The translations under genes and the position numbers were made by a program. From the NCBI GenBank assembly GCA_001839685.1, contig MLAK01000197.1, forward strand, positions 60,260 to 124,259: a stretch of 64,000 bases of DNA, given 5' to 3'. Position 1 is the stretch's first letter; each line of letters starts with the position of its first letter. Source of the DNA: Tritrichomonas foetus. Taxonomy: Eukaryota > Parabasalia > Tritrichomonadida > Tritrichomonadidae. Shown here in pieces: positions 41,626-51,954 of the stretch. A model generated the notes under the pieces. That model did no database searches, was not told the origin of the DNA, and saw only the letters and a program-made list of their open reading frames with translations.

Positions 41626-43110
41626 CTAATCAAAAGAAGCAAAATATGGAAGGAACCGCTTATCAAAGTTTTCATATCCATACACAAGAGGAGCCCATAA
41701 AACAAACAAAAATCCAGAAATTGCAATAATTGCTGTAAAAACAAAACCACCTGCTGATTCACTCAATTCTTCATCAATAAATAAAGCTAATGTGAAAATT
41801 CCAAAAAGGAGCGGAATTTCATAATCACATAAACCTCGTTGGCTCAATCCAAATGCAAAGAAGAGTAAACTAAATAAATAACCAAAAGATAAAAGTTGTG
41901 ATTTCGTTGTAAGTTTTGCTGTGAAGCAGAATTTAACAAAGCAAATCACAATTGAAAAACAAATAGGCCACCAAATAGCAACATTTCCAAAGCATGAAAC
42001 ATATCTTCCGAGTTGTGTCCATAAAACAAACCATGAATCACCCATAAATGGCCAATAAAACCATTCTGATTGTTCAGAAGTAGAAATATCTTTTCTTAAA
42101 ACGAACATTTGTTGAATGAGTTCAATTGCTCTTGGTAAAATTGTTAAATGTTTGATTGAAATTTCTTGATTTAAATTGAAAAGCTCAATTTGATAATTAT
42201 CACTTAAAATATGATCATATTGTGAATGATATGGCATCAAAATTACCTGGTAGCAAAAACAAAGTATAAAAATTGAGAGGGGAATGATTAAATTCGCTAA
42301 AATTCCAAAAATATTCTTTCGATAAAAAAAGAAAGCAAAAATTAAAAGCCCTAAAGCTGAAATTGTTGAAGAAATCGATAGTCCAACGAAAATTGATTCC
42401 AAAATAACAATTGTGATCCATGATGATGAATTAGGACGGAAGTGATTTGAAACAGAAATCAAAAATATTGAAAAAGTTACTAAAAATTGAATAATTCCAT
42501 CAGTAAAAATATTTCTTCCGAGTGAAATTAACAAAAAGTCAAAAAGTGTAAATAGTCCTGCAGAAAAAGCAGAAAGACGACTTCCACCAAAACTCCGAAC
42601 AATATAAAAAGCGACAGGAATGACAATTGTTGAAAAAAATGCTGGTGTTGAACGTAGTGTAACATATTGCATATCATGGTATGAATAGTTAACTTCTGTT
42701 CTAGGCAATGAATAAGTGAGGTTATAATCAGAAAGCCAGGCAACTCCTGCCATAAGCATGCTTGCAAATGGAGGTTCTGTGTCTAAGAAGAAAGACCCAT
42801 TTAAATATGAGTTAATAATGTGAATTTGATGCTCTTCACGATAAACCATATGCCTTGGATATTGAATGATCCAAAATCGGCTGAAGACGCCAAAAAATAT
42901 TAAAATCATTAAGCAAAAAGCATCGTAGCCATTCCAATTAAATGGAATTATAATATCTGATGGTTCATTTAAATTATCGATAGCATCGCTGACTTCTGAT
43001 TTTTTCTTTTCCTCTTCTGTATTTGGTTCGTCTTCGTTCTGAGTTACATTAGATTTTGGCGTGTTTTGAAGTTCTTCATCAGGATTCGGCTGGAAGTTTT
43101 CAGATTTCAT
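41626..43110 (-). CDS. PMT/GT39-like membrane glycosyltransferase
   Basis: 494 residues with an acidic cytosolic N-terminus (to about 52) and about ten membrane spans. The first lumenal loop reads HMVYREEHQIHIINSYLNG...FFLDTEPPFASML, which matches the PMT pattern 'VxxDEVHFGxxxxxYxxGxFFFDxHPPLGKML'. PMTs transfer mannose from dolichol-phosphate mannose to Ser/Thr in the ER. Two departures are notable: the Asp of the DE pair is Arg here (YREEH, 90-94), and the His of DxHPP is Glu (DTEPP, 110-114). The MIR domain of classical PMTs is absent, which explains the shorter length. It may use another substrate or be a related GT-C enzyme. Confidence 0.75.
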   Translation of the reverse strand: MKSENFQPNPDEELQNTPKSNVTQNEDEPNTEEEKKKSEVSDAIDNLNEPSDIIIPFNWNGYDAFCLMILIFFGVFSRFWIIQYPRHMVYREEHQIHIINSYLNGSFFLDTEPPFASMLMAGVAWLSDYNLTYSLPRTEVNYSYHDMQYVTLRSTPAFFSTIVIPVAFYIVRSFGGSRLSAFSAGLFTLFDFLLISLGRNIFTDGIIQFLVTFSIFLISVSNHFRPNSSSWITIVILESIFVGLSISSTISALGLLIFAFFFYRKNIFGILANLIIPLSIFILCFCYQVILMPYHSQYDHILSDNYQIELFNLNQEISIKHLTILPRAIELIQQMFVLRKDISTSEQSEWFYWPFMGDSWFVLWTQLGRYVSCFGNVAIWWPICFSIVICFVKFCFTAKLTTKSQLLSFGYLFSLLFFAFGLSQRGLCDYEIPLLFGIFTLALFIDEELSESAGGFVFTAIIAISGFLFVLWAPLVYGYENFDKRFLPYFASFD

Positions 43111-43266
43111 CTTCTGTGTTTCGATACGAATATTATTAAGGTCAAATTCAGGTTAATTTATGCAAATTTATTTTCAAAAAATGTAAATATTTATCGGTGT
43201 TTTTTGTGATTGAGCATTCAAATATGAAAATAAAGTATACAAAAAAACATCAAAGAAGCAAAAAAA

Positions 43267-44721
43267 ATGGCTTGGATTGATAAAACTGATTCCCAACCCA
43301 CGATCCATCTTGAAGTATGGATTTCTAAAAACTCGGAACCTCTTATATTGGATCTTCAAAACCAGTCTTCAGTGATTAAGCTTTGCTATCAATTACTCTC
43401 GCTTTACAATTATCCGCCAAATACAGAAATCATTCTGAAAGATTTTAAAACAGGTCGTGAAGAACTTCATTTATCTGAAATAGAAAAAGTCGATACTCGC
43501 TTTAATAACAAGTTTTTGATATCTTTTGTCCCCCTCGATCTTCATATTGATTCGTTCTATCACCTTTTAACAAACGAAAGCTCATCATCGATGGTTCTGA
43601 TCACAAACGAAACATATAAATCAGTTCTAAATTATCAATTTGATAATATGAGTAATTACAATGCGCACATTTTCAGACACCAACTTTTATATGTTGCCAT
43701 TCGAGACATTATCAATGGTCAGCCAACCCTATTTTCTAAGTGTCTTCCGTATTACTTCCAGCACACGGATAATAATGCATTATTTCCATCTGAAATTATT
43801 ATCAGTGTTTTTACTGAAATATTAAGTAAAATGTTTGCAGATAAATATGAATGGATTTCTGTTGATTCTGAATCACATGTTCCATCACTTCCTTCAATGA
43901 ACTCAAATTTATCTGAAGCAACAAATTTTTCTAAATTTATTGTTGATCTTATTTCAAATGGATGCTCCATGAGGTCAATTATTCGACTATCTTTGGGCAT
44001 TTTTAGGCCAGCATCATTTATCGTGAACTTCATTATATTAATCACCGACGAACTTTTAACTCGTTTCGATAATCCTACAGTTTCAACAATTGTTGAAGAT
44101 TTGTTTGGTTGTAAGTGGTTATATGAATCATTTTACGATCGAAGTAGTATCGAAACCTTTTTGAACCATAAAAATTATTTTGATCTTTTCCCATTTTTGG
44201 TTCTACGTCATTACTTTTACAATTTCTTGCAAGGGAATATGACACAAGTTGATATGGCGGCTATATTTATGGCATATGATGGAGGAAGCATCTGGATCAA
44301 TAAAAAAGCATCAACAGCGGTTTACACATCAATGTTTGAATGCATATATGAAATAATAGAAGCAGAAAATTCTCCTTGCTTGGTACTGTCAAAATCTCAA
44401 CATGAATCGATATTAAGATTACTTGGGAAAGCTGGAAGTATATTCAAAAAATATTTGACTCCTTATGCTATCGCTCAAACCCAATTTCTTGAAGTACTCG
44501 AAAAAACTTTAACTTTATACAAATTTGAACCTAAAGGATTACTTTTCATTGTTGTTGATTATTTCATACAAGGAAAACTATTGAATGAATCTTTTCTCAA
44601 TCATTATATTCATTCTACTAACCAGGCAACACGTGAATCTTTTCTCATCGAATTAAATACGTATATTGTTTCTCCACTTCCAAATATTTCATTTGTATAT
44701 GAAGAGCCAAAAAAGAAATAA
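43267..44721 (+). CDS. Conserved-looking protein of unknown function
   Basis: 484 residues, no signal peptide. The N-terminal 95 residues have a ubiquitin-like or RA-like feel (a beta-rich start, VIKLCYQLLSLYNYPPNTEI, ILKDFKTGREELHLSEI), although I cannot prove that fold. The remainder is helical and Phe/Leu-rich, like an armadillo or ELMO-type helical domain. The protein ends with basic residues (EEPKKK). The combination of a Ras-binding-like N-terminus and a helical body recalls ELMO proteins, but no diagnostic motif is visible, so function is left open. It is divergent from the PMT-like gene with 156 bp between starts. Confidence 0.7.
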   Translation: MAWIDKTDSQPTIHLEVWISKNSEPLILDLQNQSSVIKLCYQLLSLYNYPPNTEIILKDFKTGREELHLSEIEKVDTRFNNKFLISFVPLDLHIDSFYHLLTNESSSSMVLITNETYKSVLNYQFDNMSNYNAHIFRHQLLYVAIRDIINGQPTLFSKCLPYYFQHTDNNALFPSEIIISVFTEILSKMFADKYEWISVDSESHVPSLPSMNSNLSEATNFSKFIVDLISNGCSMRSIIRLSLGIFRPASFIVNFIILITDELLTRFDNPTVSTIVEDLFGCKWLYESFYDRSSIETFLNHKNYFDLFPFLVLRHYFYNFLQGNMTQVDMAAIFMAYDGGSIWINKKASTAVYTSMFECIYEIIEAENSPCLVLSKSQHESILRLLGKAGSIFKKYLTPYAIAQTQFLEVLEKTLTLYKFEPKGLLFIVVDYFIQGKLLNESFLNHYIHSTNQATRESFLIELNTYIVSPLPNISFVYEEPKKK

Positions 44722-44797
44722 TTGTTTTGTAATTTATAATAAAATATTTTTGATAGATTTTTATTTATTATTTGCTTATGTTAATATTCTTTTTAAT

Positions 44798-44848
<51 letters not shown>

Positions 44849-45304
44849 TGTGTGTGTTGTATACTGGACATTCATAATGAACAACATCAATAGGTCAAGT
44901 CGAAGATAAAATTTCTGTTATATAAATAACGAAGCATTGCGCATTCTGGTAGAAATTTCATTATAAAATTTATTTACAATATAAACACCCAAATAAGATC
45001 ATTATCACAAAATTATGATCACCATATGTTCATTTCACTATTTTAATCCATATTAAGCATTTTTTCATCCATAAAAGTATATCTATGCGGAAATTATTGA
45101 TGAAATGAAGAATGTCAAAATTAAGCTATCAGAAAGAAAAAACTAACGACTATAATATTTAATTAATCCAAAATTATATGAAAAATGATTTTTGTAGGTT
45201 TCAATGTAGTATAATAGTGTATCGTTCACGCCAAATAATTAAAAAAAGAAAGGAAAATATAAAAACAAAGATTTTAAATATTATTCTAGTTTTCATAAAG
45301 AAAA
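44722..45304. other. Intergenic region with microsatellites
   Basis: Holds the long T-run and GT repeat listed separately. Otherwise AT-rich with nothing supported. Confidence 0.6.
44800..44857. repeat. T(36) run joined to a (GT)10-11 microsatellite
   Basis: About 36 T residues pass directly into about 21 bases of alternating G and T. Both are slippage-prone and length is likely polymorphic or uncertain in the assembly. Confidence 0.95.
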
Positions 45305-45856
45305 TTATAGTTTTGTAATATTAGACAGACGTTGAACAATATCTTGAACTGTTCTATTCAGCTGGTTTCTTAGTGGAACCTGCCCTTGCCTATTTCGCAT
45401 ATTCTGCATCGAGTAATCATTACCCATATTCGACGAATAAAGCTGACTTTCGTAGTTGGCAGCATTTGTTACAAGATTATGGACAGATCTCAGTTCGCTG
45501 TCAACGGCGCCAATCCATGATCTGAGTTCCCTAAATGGATCAATTCCCTCCAGCTGTAGTCTACAAAATTGGCATTTGAAGTTGGCCGAGCTAATCTCAA
45601 CGGGATCCAAGCAATCGCGATGAAGATAGCAATGGCATAATGGGCACGGCAAAAGATCGCGATTGGTCGGCTGATTATCGCCACAAATGCAGCGGATCGT
45701 TTTGTAATGAGGAAGGCTCTTATTCGGTTCATCTTCATGAATTTTGGATGCGGATGGGGATTCGTTGGCCTCGGCCATGATTAAATCGGCAAAAGCGAGA
45801 GCTTTCAGCTCGAAAGGTGTTATTGATTCTTGATTTGATTGGAGATACATCGACAT
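45305..45856 (-). CDS. Small single-PHD zinc-finger protein
   Basis: 183 residues. Residues about 55-98 (RCICGDN...LLPCPLCHCYLHRDCLD...FKCQFCRL) carry eight Cys/His ligands with PHD spacing. A helical segment with ELRSWIGAVDSELRS follows and the C-terminus is Gln/Asn/Arg-rich. The DNA here is less AT-rich than its flanks. PHD modules read histone tails. It shares the finger class, not the length, with the two-PHD protein at 10699-12543. CCACTATTT, similar to a trichomonad initiator, lies about 13 bp before the ATG. Confidence 0.82.
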   Translation of the reverse strand: MSMYLQSNQESITPFELKALAFADLIMAEANESPSASKIHEDEPNKSLPHYKTIRCICGDNQPTNRDLLPCPLCHCYLHRDCLDPVEISSANFKCQFCRLQLEGIDPFRELRSWIGAVDSELRSVHNLVTNAANYESQLYSSNMGNDYSMQNMRNRQGQVPLRNQLNRTVQDIVQRLSNITKL

Positions 45857-46824
45857 AAGTAAATAGTGGAATTTCTAAGTAGATCCACTTTTTGAGAATT
45901 TCTCTGAAATCGTTCAATAAAATAGAAAAAATTGATATTCGAAAGAATTGAGAACCAATGATTCAATTCAATGTTCATGAATATGGCGAAATCATTCTAA
46001 AGAATAATTTGAAAATATCTTCTTTCCATAGCAATTAAAAGGATAGAAAAGTAAAGATACGTTTCTACATATAATAAGTTAACTGAATCTTTCCTTGACT
46101 TATTTTCAATTATGCGAATAATGATATAAACGAGTATTTCGTAATTAACGATATATATTCAAATATTTCACCTCTATATCACTTTGGAATATTCCTTTGA
46201 GAGATCAGCCCTCACGAGCCAAAAATGTAAGATTTCATAAATAGACAAAGATATCTTACTTCAAATCAGTTAGGAAGAATAAAAATACTTCTCTATAAAG
46301 TTACTACAATAGCTTAATCTTATGTTTCAGAAAGAATGAGTGAATTGTAAAAAAATTTTTGATTATTTTGTAATAAATTTTTATAAATGTTTTCATTATT
46401 GTGAAGATTTAAAACTTAATGTTAGAATCTAATGTTAGAAATCATCTTTTTCTTATTATCAAATGAGGCCAATATGTTTTTGAGAGTCTCTATCATAGTT
46501 TTGCAATATGTGACAGTAAAATTTCTTTGGGATCACTACGAATCTAATGATATCTTTAACTTAGATTTCTTCATTCCAAATTTGTAATTTAGAGATGTTG
46601 ATAGATAAAAAAAAAGATTAGAAATACAAATAAAAAATTAATTTCTTAAATAATTTAGTGGTGAACAAATAAACTTTAATTTTTAATCTAAATAATGAGT
46701 GAATTTCATACAAGATCTATATCAATTGCCAATGATTGTGGATACGCAAATATATTACAAATAATCCATCTTCCATGATTTATGTGAGTAAGCATGCATT
46801 TATTCAAGAGTTACTTTTTCATCA
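45857..46824. other. Intergenic region
   Basis: About 970 bp, AT-rich. It contains only a short direct repeat (TAATGTTAGAA twice near 46420-46441). No gene seen. Confidence 0.5.
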
Positions 46825-48300
46825 TTAGTTTCTTACTTTTTCAATAATTTTCCGCATCGATAATGACATATTACTGACGTACCGCATTGGAACAAGATTA
46901 ATAAATATCATGAAAAAGAAAAGGAATAAAATTAAATTCTCAATCAGCAAGAAACGTATATTATTAAAGACAGTTGTGTTTTTGGAAACTTTCAATTTAA
47001 TAACTTCTTCAATTTCTGTCTGAGATGAAAAAATGAATTTTCCGTTCGAATTTACACCATAAGAAACAAAATATGATGATCCATGAATTCTAGTCGTTGC
47101 AATCATTTGACTAACCAATTTAGCTGTTCTTAAAGGAAGCCTTAATTTTTCATCATATTCATTTCCACCATAAGTAACAAGTAAATCAACATCTTTTGAA
47201 GTTAAATAATCCTGTTGAAACATTTCTCTTCCAACAATGAATCCAAGTCGACCAAATTCACTTTCAATAGTCAGCATATCTTTCAAAAATAATCGAGCTG
47301 GAATGATTTTTTTGCTCATTTTAGGAATTTGGCGGCTTCTCAATTCTCCATTTTCAGAAATTACATTCAAAAATTGATTATTTTCGTCATCGAAATGAGA
47401 AAATGTGAAAATTTGATTATTTTTCTGTGATTTTTCAATTAAAAAGTTTGTAAATTCATCAATATTTGAAAATTCGTGATTATTTTGTTCATTTTCTGTA
47501 TTAGTGAAAAAAGTATGATTAAATGGGTTCACGAAAATGAAAAGATTGGCAGTTTTGTTGAAAACATTTTCATTAACTTTAGAATTGTCGTAAATAAATG
47601 AAACGTTTACAAACTTGGAAGTCTTAGGTGAAAAATACTGATATGAATAAACAGCAAAAACAATAATCGCTAGCACGCGAAATAGAAGTGTTGACATATA
47701 ACGTGGTACTACTCGAGTGTGTCTCCATTGTGATGTATATGATGCAATAAATGCAACAAGCATAACTAAACCAGATGGACCCAAAAGTCGAAGTGGAATG
47801 AAGGTCAATTCCGGATAATCCGAACAGAAAGCTGAAATGTGTGTTCCAAGACCAAGATGATCCATAGAGCACAAAATTTGGGAACTTCCTGCTAAAAGAA
47901 TCGGAAATGAAATGGTTGCAATGAAAGAGGATATGCCAAACCTTTTGACAGTAAGTCTATCGAACACGATAGCTGAAAAATGAATAATACTGCGAAGCAA
48001 ATCGGTGACAATAATTTTCGGTGATGTCACAGAAGAACTCGAAATATCAGGAAGAAAGAGATTTCCAGTAAACCAAACTGCAAATGTAAATGTCGCATAC
48101 AATACAAAAATGTTATGATATCGTGCATTTCTGGAATATTCAATTCCTGATAAAAAAAGAAAATAAAATGTCACCATTGATGGGAATAGATAAATTGATA
48201 AAAACGTTAACAAAATGATTATCGAATGTCTGTAGATGTGGAATAAGATCTTTTTCTTGGAAGCCTCTGGCCAGAAGAGCGTCCAATTCAAAACGCCCAT
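46825..48300 (-). CDS. Lnt-like membrane protein with inactive nitrilase domain
   Basis: 491 residues. Six or so membrane spans (about 25-225) precede a lumenal alpha/beta domain (about 228-440) and a final span (450-470). This is the topology of apolipoprotein N-acyltransferase and its eukaryotic relatives. The block GRLGFIVGREMF (350-361), VDLLVTYGGNEY and LVSQMIATTRIHGSSYFVSYGVNSNG match the C-terminal half of the nitrilase fold (GxAICYE..., AxxLLVNxSN..., RAxExGRxVVRAxNxG). The catalytic Cys position is Gly357 and the Glu of the PE motif is not kept (FVNPF), so hydrolase or acyltransferase chemistry is unlikely as in bacteria. A lipid-handling role in the ER is inference. Confidence 0.7.
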   Translation of the reverse strand: MGVLNWTLFWPEASKKKILFHIYRHSIIILLTFLSIYLFPSMVTFYFLFLSGIEYSRNARYHNIFVLYATFTFAVWFTGNLFLPDISSSSVTSPKIIVTDLLRSIIHFSAIVFDRLTVKRFGISSFIATISFPILLAGSSQILCSMDHLGLGTHISAFCSDYPELTFIPLRLLGPSGLVMLVAFIASYTSQWRHTRVVPRYMSTLLFRVLAIIVFAVYSYQYFSPKTSKFVNVSFIYDNSKVNENVFNKTANLFIFVNPFNHTFFTNTENEQNNHEFSNIDEFTNFLIEKSQKNNQIFTFSHFDDENNQFLNVISENGELRSRQIPKMSKKIIPARLFLKDMLTIESEFGRLGFIVGREMFQQDYLTSKDVDLLVTYGGNEYDEKLRLPLRTAKLVSQMIATTRIHGSSYFVSYGVNSNGKFIFSSQTEIEEVIKLKVSKNTTVFNNIRFLLIENLILFLFFFMIFINLVPMRYVSNMSLSMRKIIEKVRN

Positions 48301-48573
48301 GTAATACGATTATAATTCATTCAATAAATTGAATATCAAAACTTCGATCAAAAAAAATTCAATTTCATCTCGAGTGCGACCAGTTATACGGTGAATATTA
48401 TTCATCAATTTGACCTTTTATTTGACCTTAAATATTCACTGTAAAACCTGTCGCACTTTACGATAGAAATCCAAAAACGAAAAAAAAAACTTTCAGAACA
48501 ACAAAAAAGAAATAGGGTGGGAAAAAAAAACCTTATGAATTAAAATAAAATGGTAATTTAATGTTTAATTAAA

Positions 48574-49296
48574 TTACTCAGCTTGTTCAGCATCTTGTGT
48601 CCAAAGGGAAACGTTATCACGGAGAAGTTGAAGGATCATTGTTGCTTCAGAATATGAATTGTCTGAGTTATCATCGACTGTTGTTGAGCAGTCGTTGTAT
48701 GTCTTTTGGGCAAGTTCGATAGCTTCTTGCTTTTGGCCGATGATTTCGTATAAGAAAACGGAGTAGTTCAAGATGAGGCCGAGTGATGTTGGGCGGCTTG
48801 GTGGGATTTCGTTCTTGGCGATTTCCATAGCGTTTTCGTAGCATTGCTTGGCCTTGTTGGCTGGTTCGGTCTTTTCGTTTTCTGGCTTGGATTCGCAGAT
48901 GTAACGGTAGTAGTCAGCCTTGAGCTTCTCGTAGAAGACACGGCCTTCTGGGGTCTTGGCGGCTGGGAGGAGTTGTGTGTCGACAAGGCCGATGAGTTCG
49001 TTGCAGTATTTTTCGAGTTCAGCAAGGATGGTTCCCTTGTATGTGTTGAGTTGTTCAACACGGGCTGTGTTTCCACGGCCTTCTTCGTGTTCGATGATGG
49101 CAGCAATCATGCGGAGACCGTTACGGCGTGATCCAACAATGTTCTTGTAGGCAACGGAAAGGAGGTTGCGTTCGTCGGAATTGAGATCGGCGTTAAGTTC
49201 AATAACTTTCTTCATTGCATCAACCATATCCTGATGACGATCTGTTTGATCGAGGATTTGGGCCATGAAAAGGGTAACTTCACGTTCAGATGACAT
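48574..49296 (-). CDS. 14-3-3 phosphoserine-binding protein
   Basis: 240 residues from MSSEREVTLF at 49296; the open frame upstream adds 15 residues but the family start and a TCACATCACA initiator-like stretch favour this ATG. Family signatures are clear: NLLSVAYKNIVGSRR near 57-71, YYRYICE near 125-131, and RPTSLGLILNYSVFLYEI near 172-189, followed by the helix-9 block SYSEATMILQLLRDN. It binds phosphorylated Ser/Thr motifs in the cytoplasm as a dimer. Codon third positions are markedly G/C-richer than in all neighbours (many AAG, GAG, GGC, TTC), as expected for a highly expressed gene. Confidence 0.97.
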   Translation of the reverse strand: MSSEREVTLFMAQILDQTDRHQDMVDAMKKVIELNADLNSDERNLLSVAYKNIVGSRRNGLRMIAAIIEHEEGRGNTARVEQLNTYKGTILAELEKYCNELIGLVDTQLLPAAKTPEGRVFYEKLKADYYRYICESKPENEKTEPANKAKQCYENAMEIAKNEIPPSRPTSLGLILNYSVFLYEIIGQKQEAIELAQKTYNDCSTTVDDNSDNSYSEATMILQLLRDNVSLWTQDAEQAE

Positions 49297-49848
49297 ATTA
49301 GGGTGTGATGTGATTTTAAATAACTGTTTTTCTTGTTTCAAAAAGGAAATTTGACCACAACTCGTTTACAATATATTTTGATAAAATAAAATCTATAATC
49401 AGAATGAAAAAATTCTGACCAAAAATCAAAATTATCTAGATGTATACAAACTAACTAGCTCTAGATGTAGAAGACTATTGAGAGATCTAAATGAATAATT
49501 GTTGATATTATTGTCATCTAAATATTATTTAATTGTAATCCTATTAATAATATATAAATATTATAATTTAAAAATCAAGATACAGAGAAAACCAAATCCA
49601 AAAAAAAATTGTGAGAAAAAAATAAACCCCACAGAAATTTCTGAGAATTATTGAGATAAAAAGTGATTTTATAGCATTAATATCTTGATTATTTCNTATC
49701 ATAAATCGTGCTTTTTATTATCATATGACCCTCCATCGAAAATTATAATGTTTTCCAAAATACAAAAATGAAGTATAAAAAAAATATTAATAATTTTGAT
49801 ATAAATAAAAAAAATTTAGGCATCAATGAGAAGATTACGAATGTTTTG

Positions 49849-50037
49849 CTATCTAAATGGCGAGTCATCAGAAAATTCACTTGGCATCGAGTCTGGAAAA
49901 AAACATATTGGATTCCATTTTTCTTGATTTGGTCTTTCAATCGTTGTATCTGTATCCCTGCTTGAGAATGTGCTGTTGAGGACTGCCAGTCTATTTTCTT
50001 CATATACTAAAATTTTATGACAGAAAAGATTTCAATA
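49849..50037 (-). pseudogene. Possible C-terminal gene remnant
   Basis: An open minus-strand frame without ATG ends in a hydrophilic tail (IERPNQEKWNPICFFPDS, then SEFSDDSPFR). Its amino-acid make-up is more protein-like than the alternatives. It could be the last exon of a lost gene; nothing upstream continues it. Confidence 0.3.
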
Positions 50038-51712
50038 CATTCATATTTGTCAAATGGAAATTGAATTAATTCAACATCACTGAGTTAAAACTATCAAAAT
50101 TTTCGCGATTTTTAATTAAAAATCGATAGAAGAAGTGTAAATAGAATTATAGGAAGCAGTATTATAATCTTTGTGATTCTTGGAAAAAAAGCTTCTCACA
50201 ATTTTTTTTTAGGCTTCCTCCAAAATCGCTCTTTTTTCGGTTTAATTGTTGCAAAATTTCAAAACTATGAATAAATATGGCTCATAACTATAAAAAATAG
50301 ATTTAACAATTGACTGAAAGCTGTTCACCCGAAAACTGAAACAATAGCTTCTTCAGAATCATTTTCGAAATATTTTTGAATTCGGCCATTTGCGAAGTTT
50401 GCGATAAGGGAAATTTTCGTCATTCTTTTAGCTATTTGGGTTTTGATTTTTGACTGATGGTATTAAGTAATACTGATGATAAGGATCATTTTAGTGATTT
50501 CGTACGTTAAGACTATTTGGTTTGTATACATCTAATTATCTCTAATTTTGAATTGATTTACAGAAATCAGTATTGATTTGTGAGATGCGAAATTTCACAT
50601 CACTTATTGAAATATCCAGCGTGATTTTTTTCTGTAAAAATAAAAGAATTGCGCGATGGTCTAACTAGCACTAATTTTACCTGAATGCACAATGGCAACT
50701 AAAATTATGGAATCCTTGTGATTTTGAAAGACAGAAAAACATGGTGAAATTTTGAGAAGAAGTGGTCAAATTTCAAAACTGTGTCGGTTTAATTTTGGAT
50801 TCTAAAGAACGTTAGAAACTCCTCAATCGTCTTGTTTTGCTTAGCTTTTGCAAAATTTAAATTTCATTATTTGAAATAAATACAATCAAAGATTTGATCG
50901 CTAAAATTAATGAAATATTTTTAGAAAATTGCCTTTCTTTCTTATGTTCATTTGAATGGCGTAAAATATTTTGTATAATACGATACATAACTTTTTCTTA
51001 ATGAATCTGAATTGAAACATGTATTGCCAAAGCCCGATCAAAGATCGAATTAGTAGATGAACAAGATCTTTCCTTTCATCTCTTGGCACAAATATATGTT
51101 CGTTCCGCAGAAAATATTTTCTTTATTGAACATTTCAATTTATGAAATTTAAATAAAGGCATGTTTACTTTCATATTGGTGATTGAATACAATCTCGCTT
51201 AGTATCAATGAACAGAAAAATGATATGAAACTCTTTTTAACCACCTTTTTTTCCAATATGGAAATAATTTAAAATTAAATATTATAATTTTTATTTTCCA
51301 TTAATCTTATTTTAGAAATATCGAAGACTATTATTAGAGCATCCTCATTTCGTTAAAGAAATCTGTTCAATAAATAAAAAGATATTCGATTTTGCCTAAA
51401 AATCCACTTTTTGAATGATAAACACACTCAATTTATCAAATTTTTATTTCAAAATATCTTGGTTTCCTGAATAAAGTTTATTATAGTTGGTACTCTTATG
51501 TAATATAGTTATTTATGTAAATATTAAAATATGCTAAGTTTCATACTTTCTTGATTCTGATAATGAATAGTATTTATCACTGTATGATTTTTTATAGAGT
51601 CATCTGGCATACAAAATTCAACCATTATTTAACGCATTACTTCCCAATCTATTTTTTCTGATTTGCCATAGTGGTCATAATTTGCTTTACATATAATATT
51701 TGAATATCCTAT

Positions 51713-51734
51713 ATTAGTTCTATATAGAACTAAT
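51713..51734. repeat. Perfect 22-bp palindrome
   Basis: ATTAGTTC-TATATA-GAACTAAT reads the same on both strands. It lies about 220 bp beyond the 3' end of the coiled-coil gene at 51955-53169. Could form a cruciform or bind a dimer; no function is shown. Confidence 0.5.
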
Positions 51735-51954
51735 CATAAGAAAATCTGGAATGTTTTGAATTAGAAATCTGCATTAATTAACTAATAAAAAGTCCAAGCA
51801 CTTTATTGTATTGTTCACCCTCAGTTTTTGCTTCTATTTTTACATAACTATAAATATTCATTCAATGAATCATTTGATCAAAGGGTTTTCATATGAAATA
51901 TGTATTCATACACAATATATAAAAATAATTAGTATTCTAAAAATTTCAAACATT

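Larger units (their letters stand above)
49297..51954. other. Long gene-poor intergenic region
   Basis: About 2.66 kb without a convincing intact gene. It holds a short coding-like remnant (49849-50037 minus), an ambiguous base at 49696 and the 22-bp palindrome at 51713. The rest is AT-rich and featureless to me. Confidence 0.5.

Noticed and set aside
44666..44893. 75-codon Phe-rich plus-strand frame
   Set aside because: It is produced by translating the T-run and GT microsatellite.
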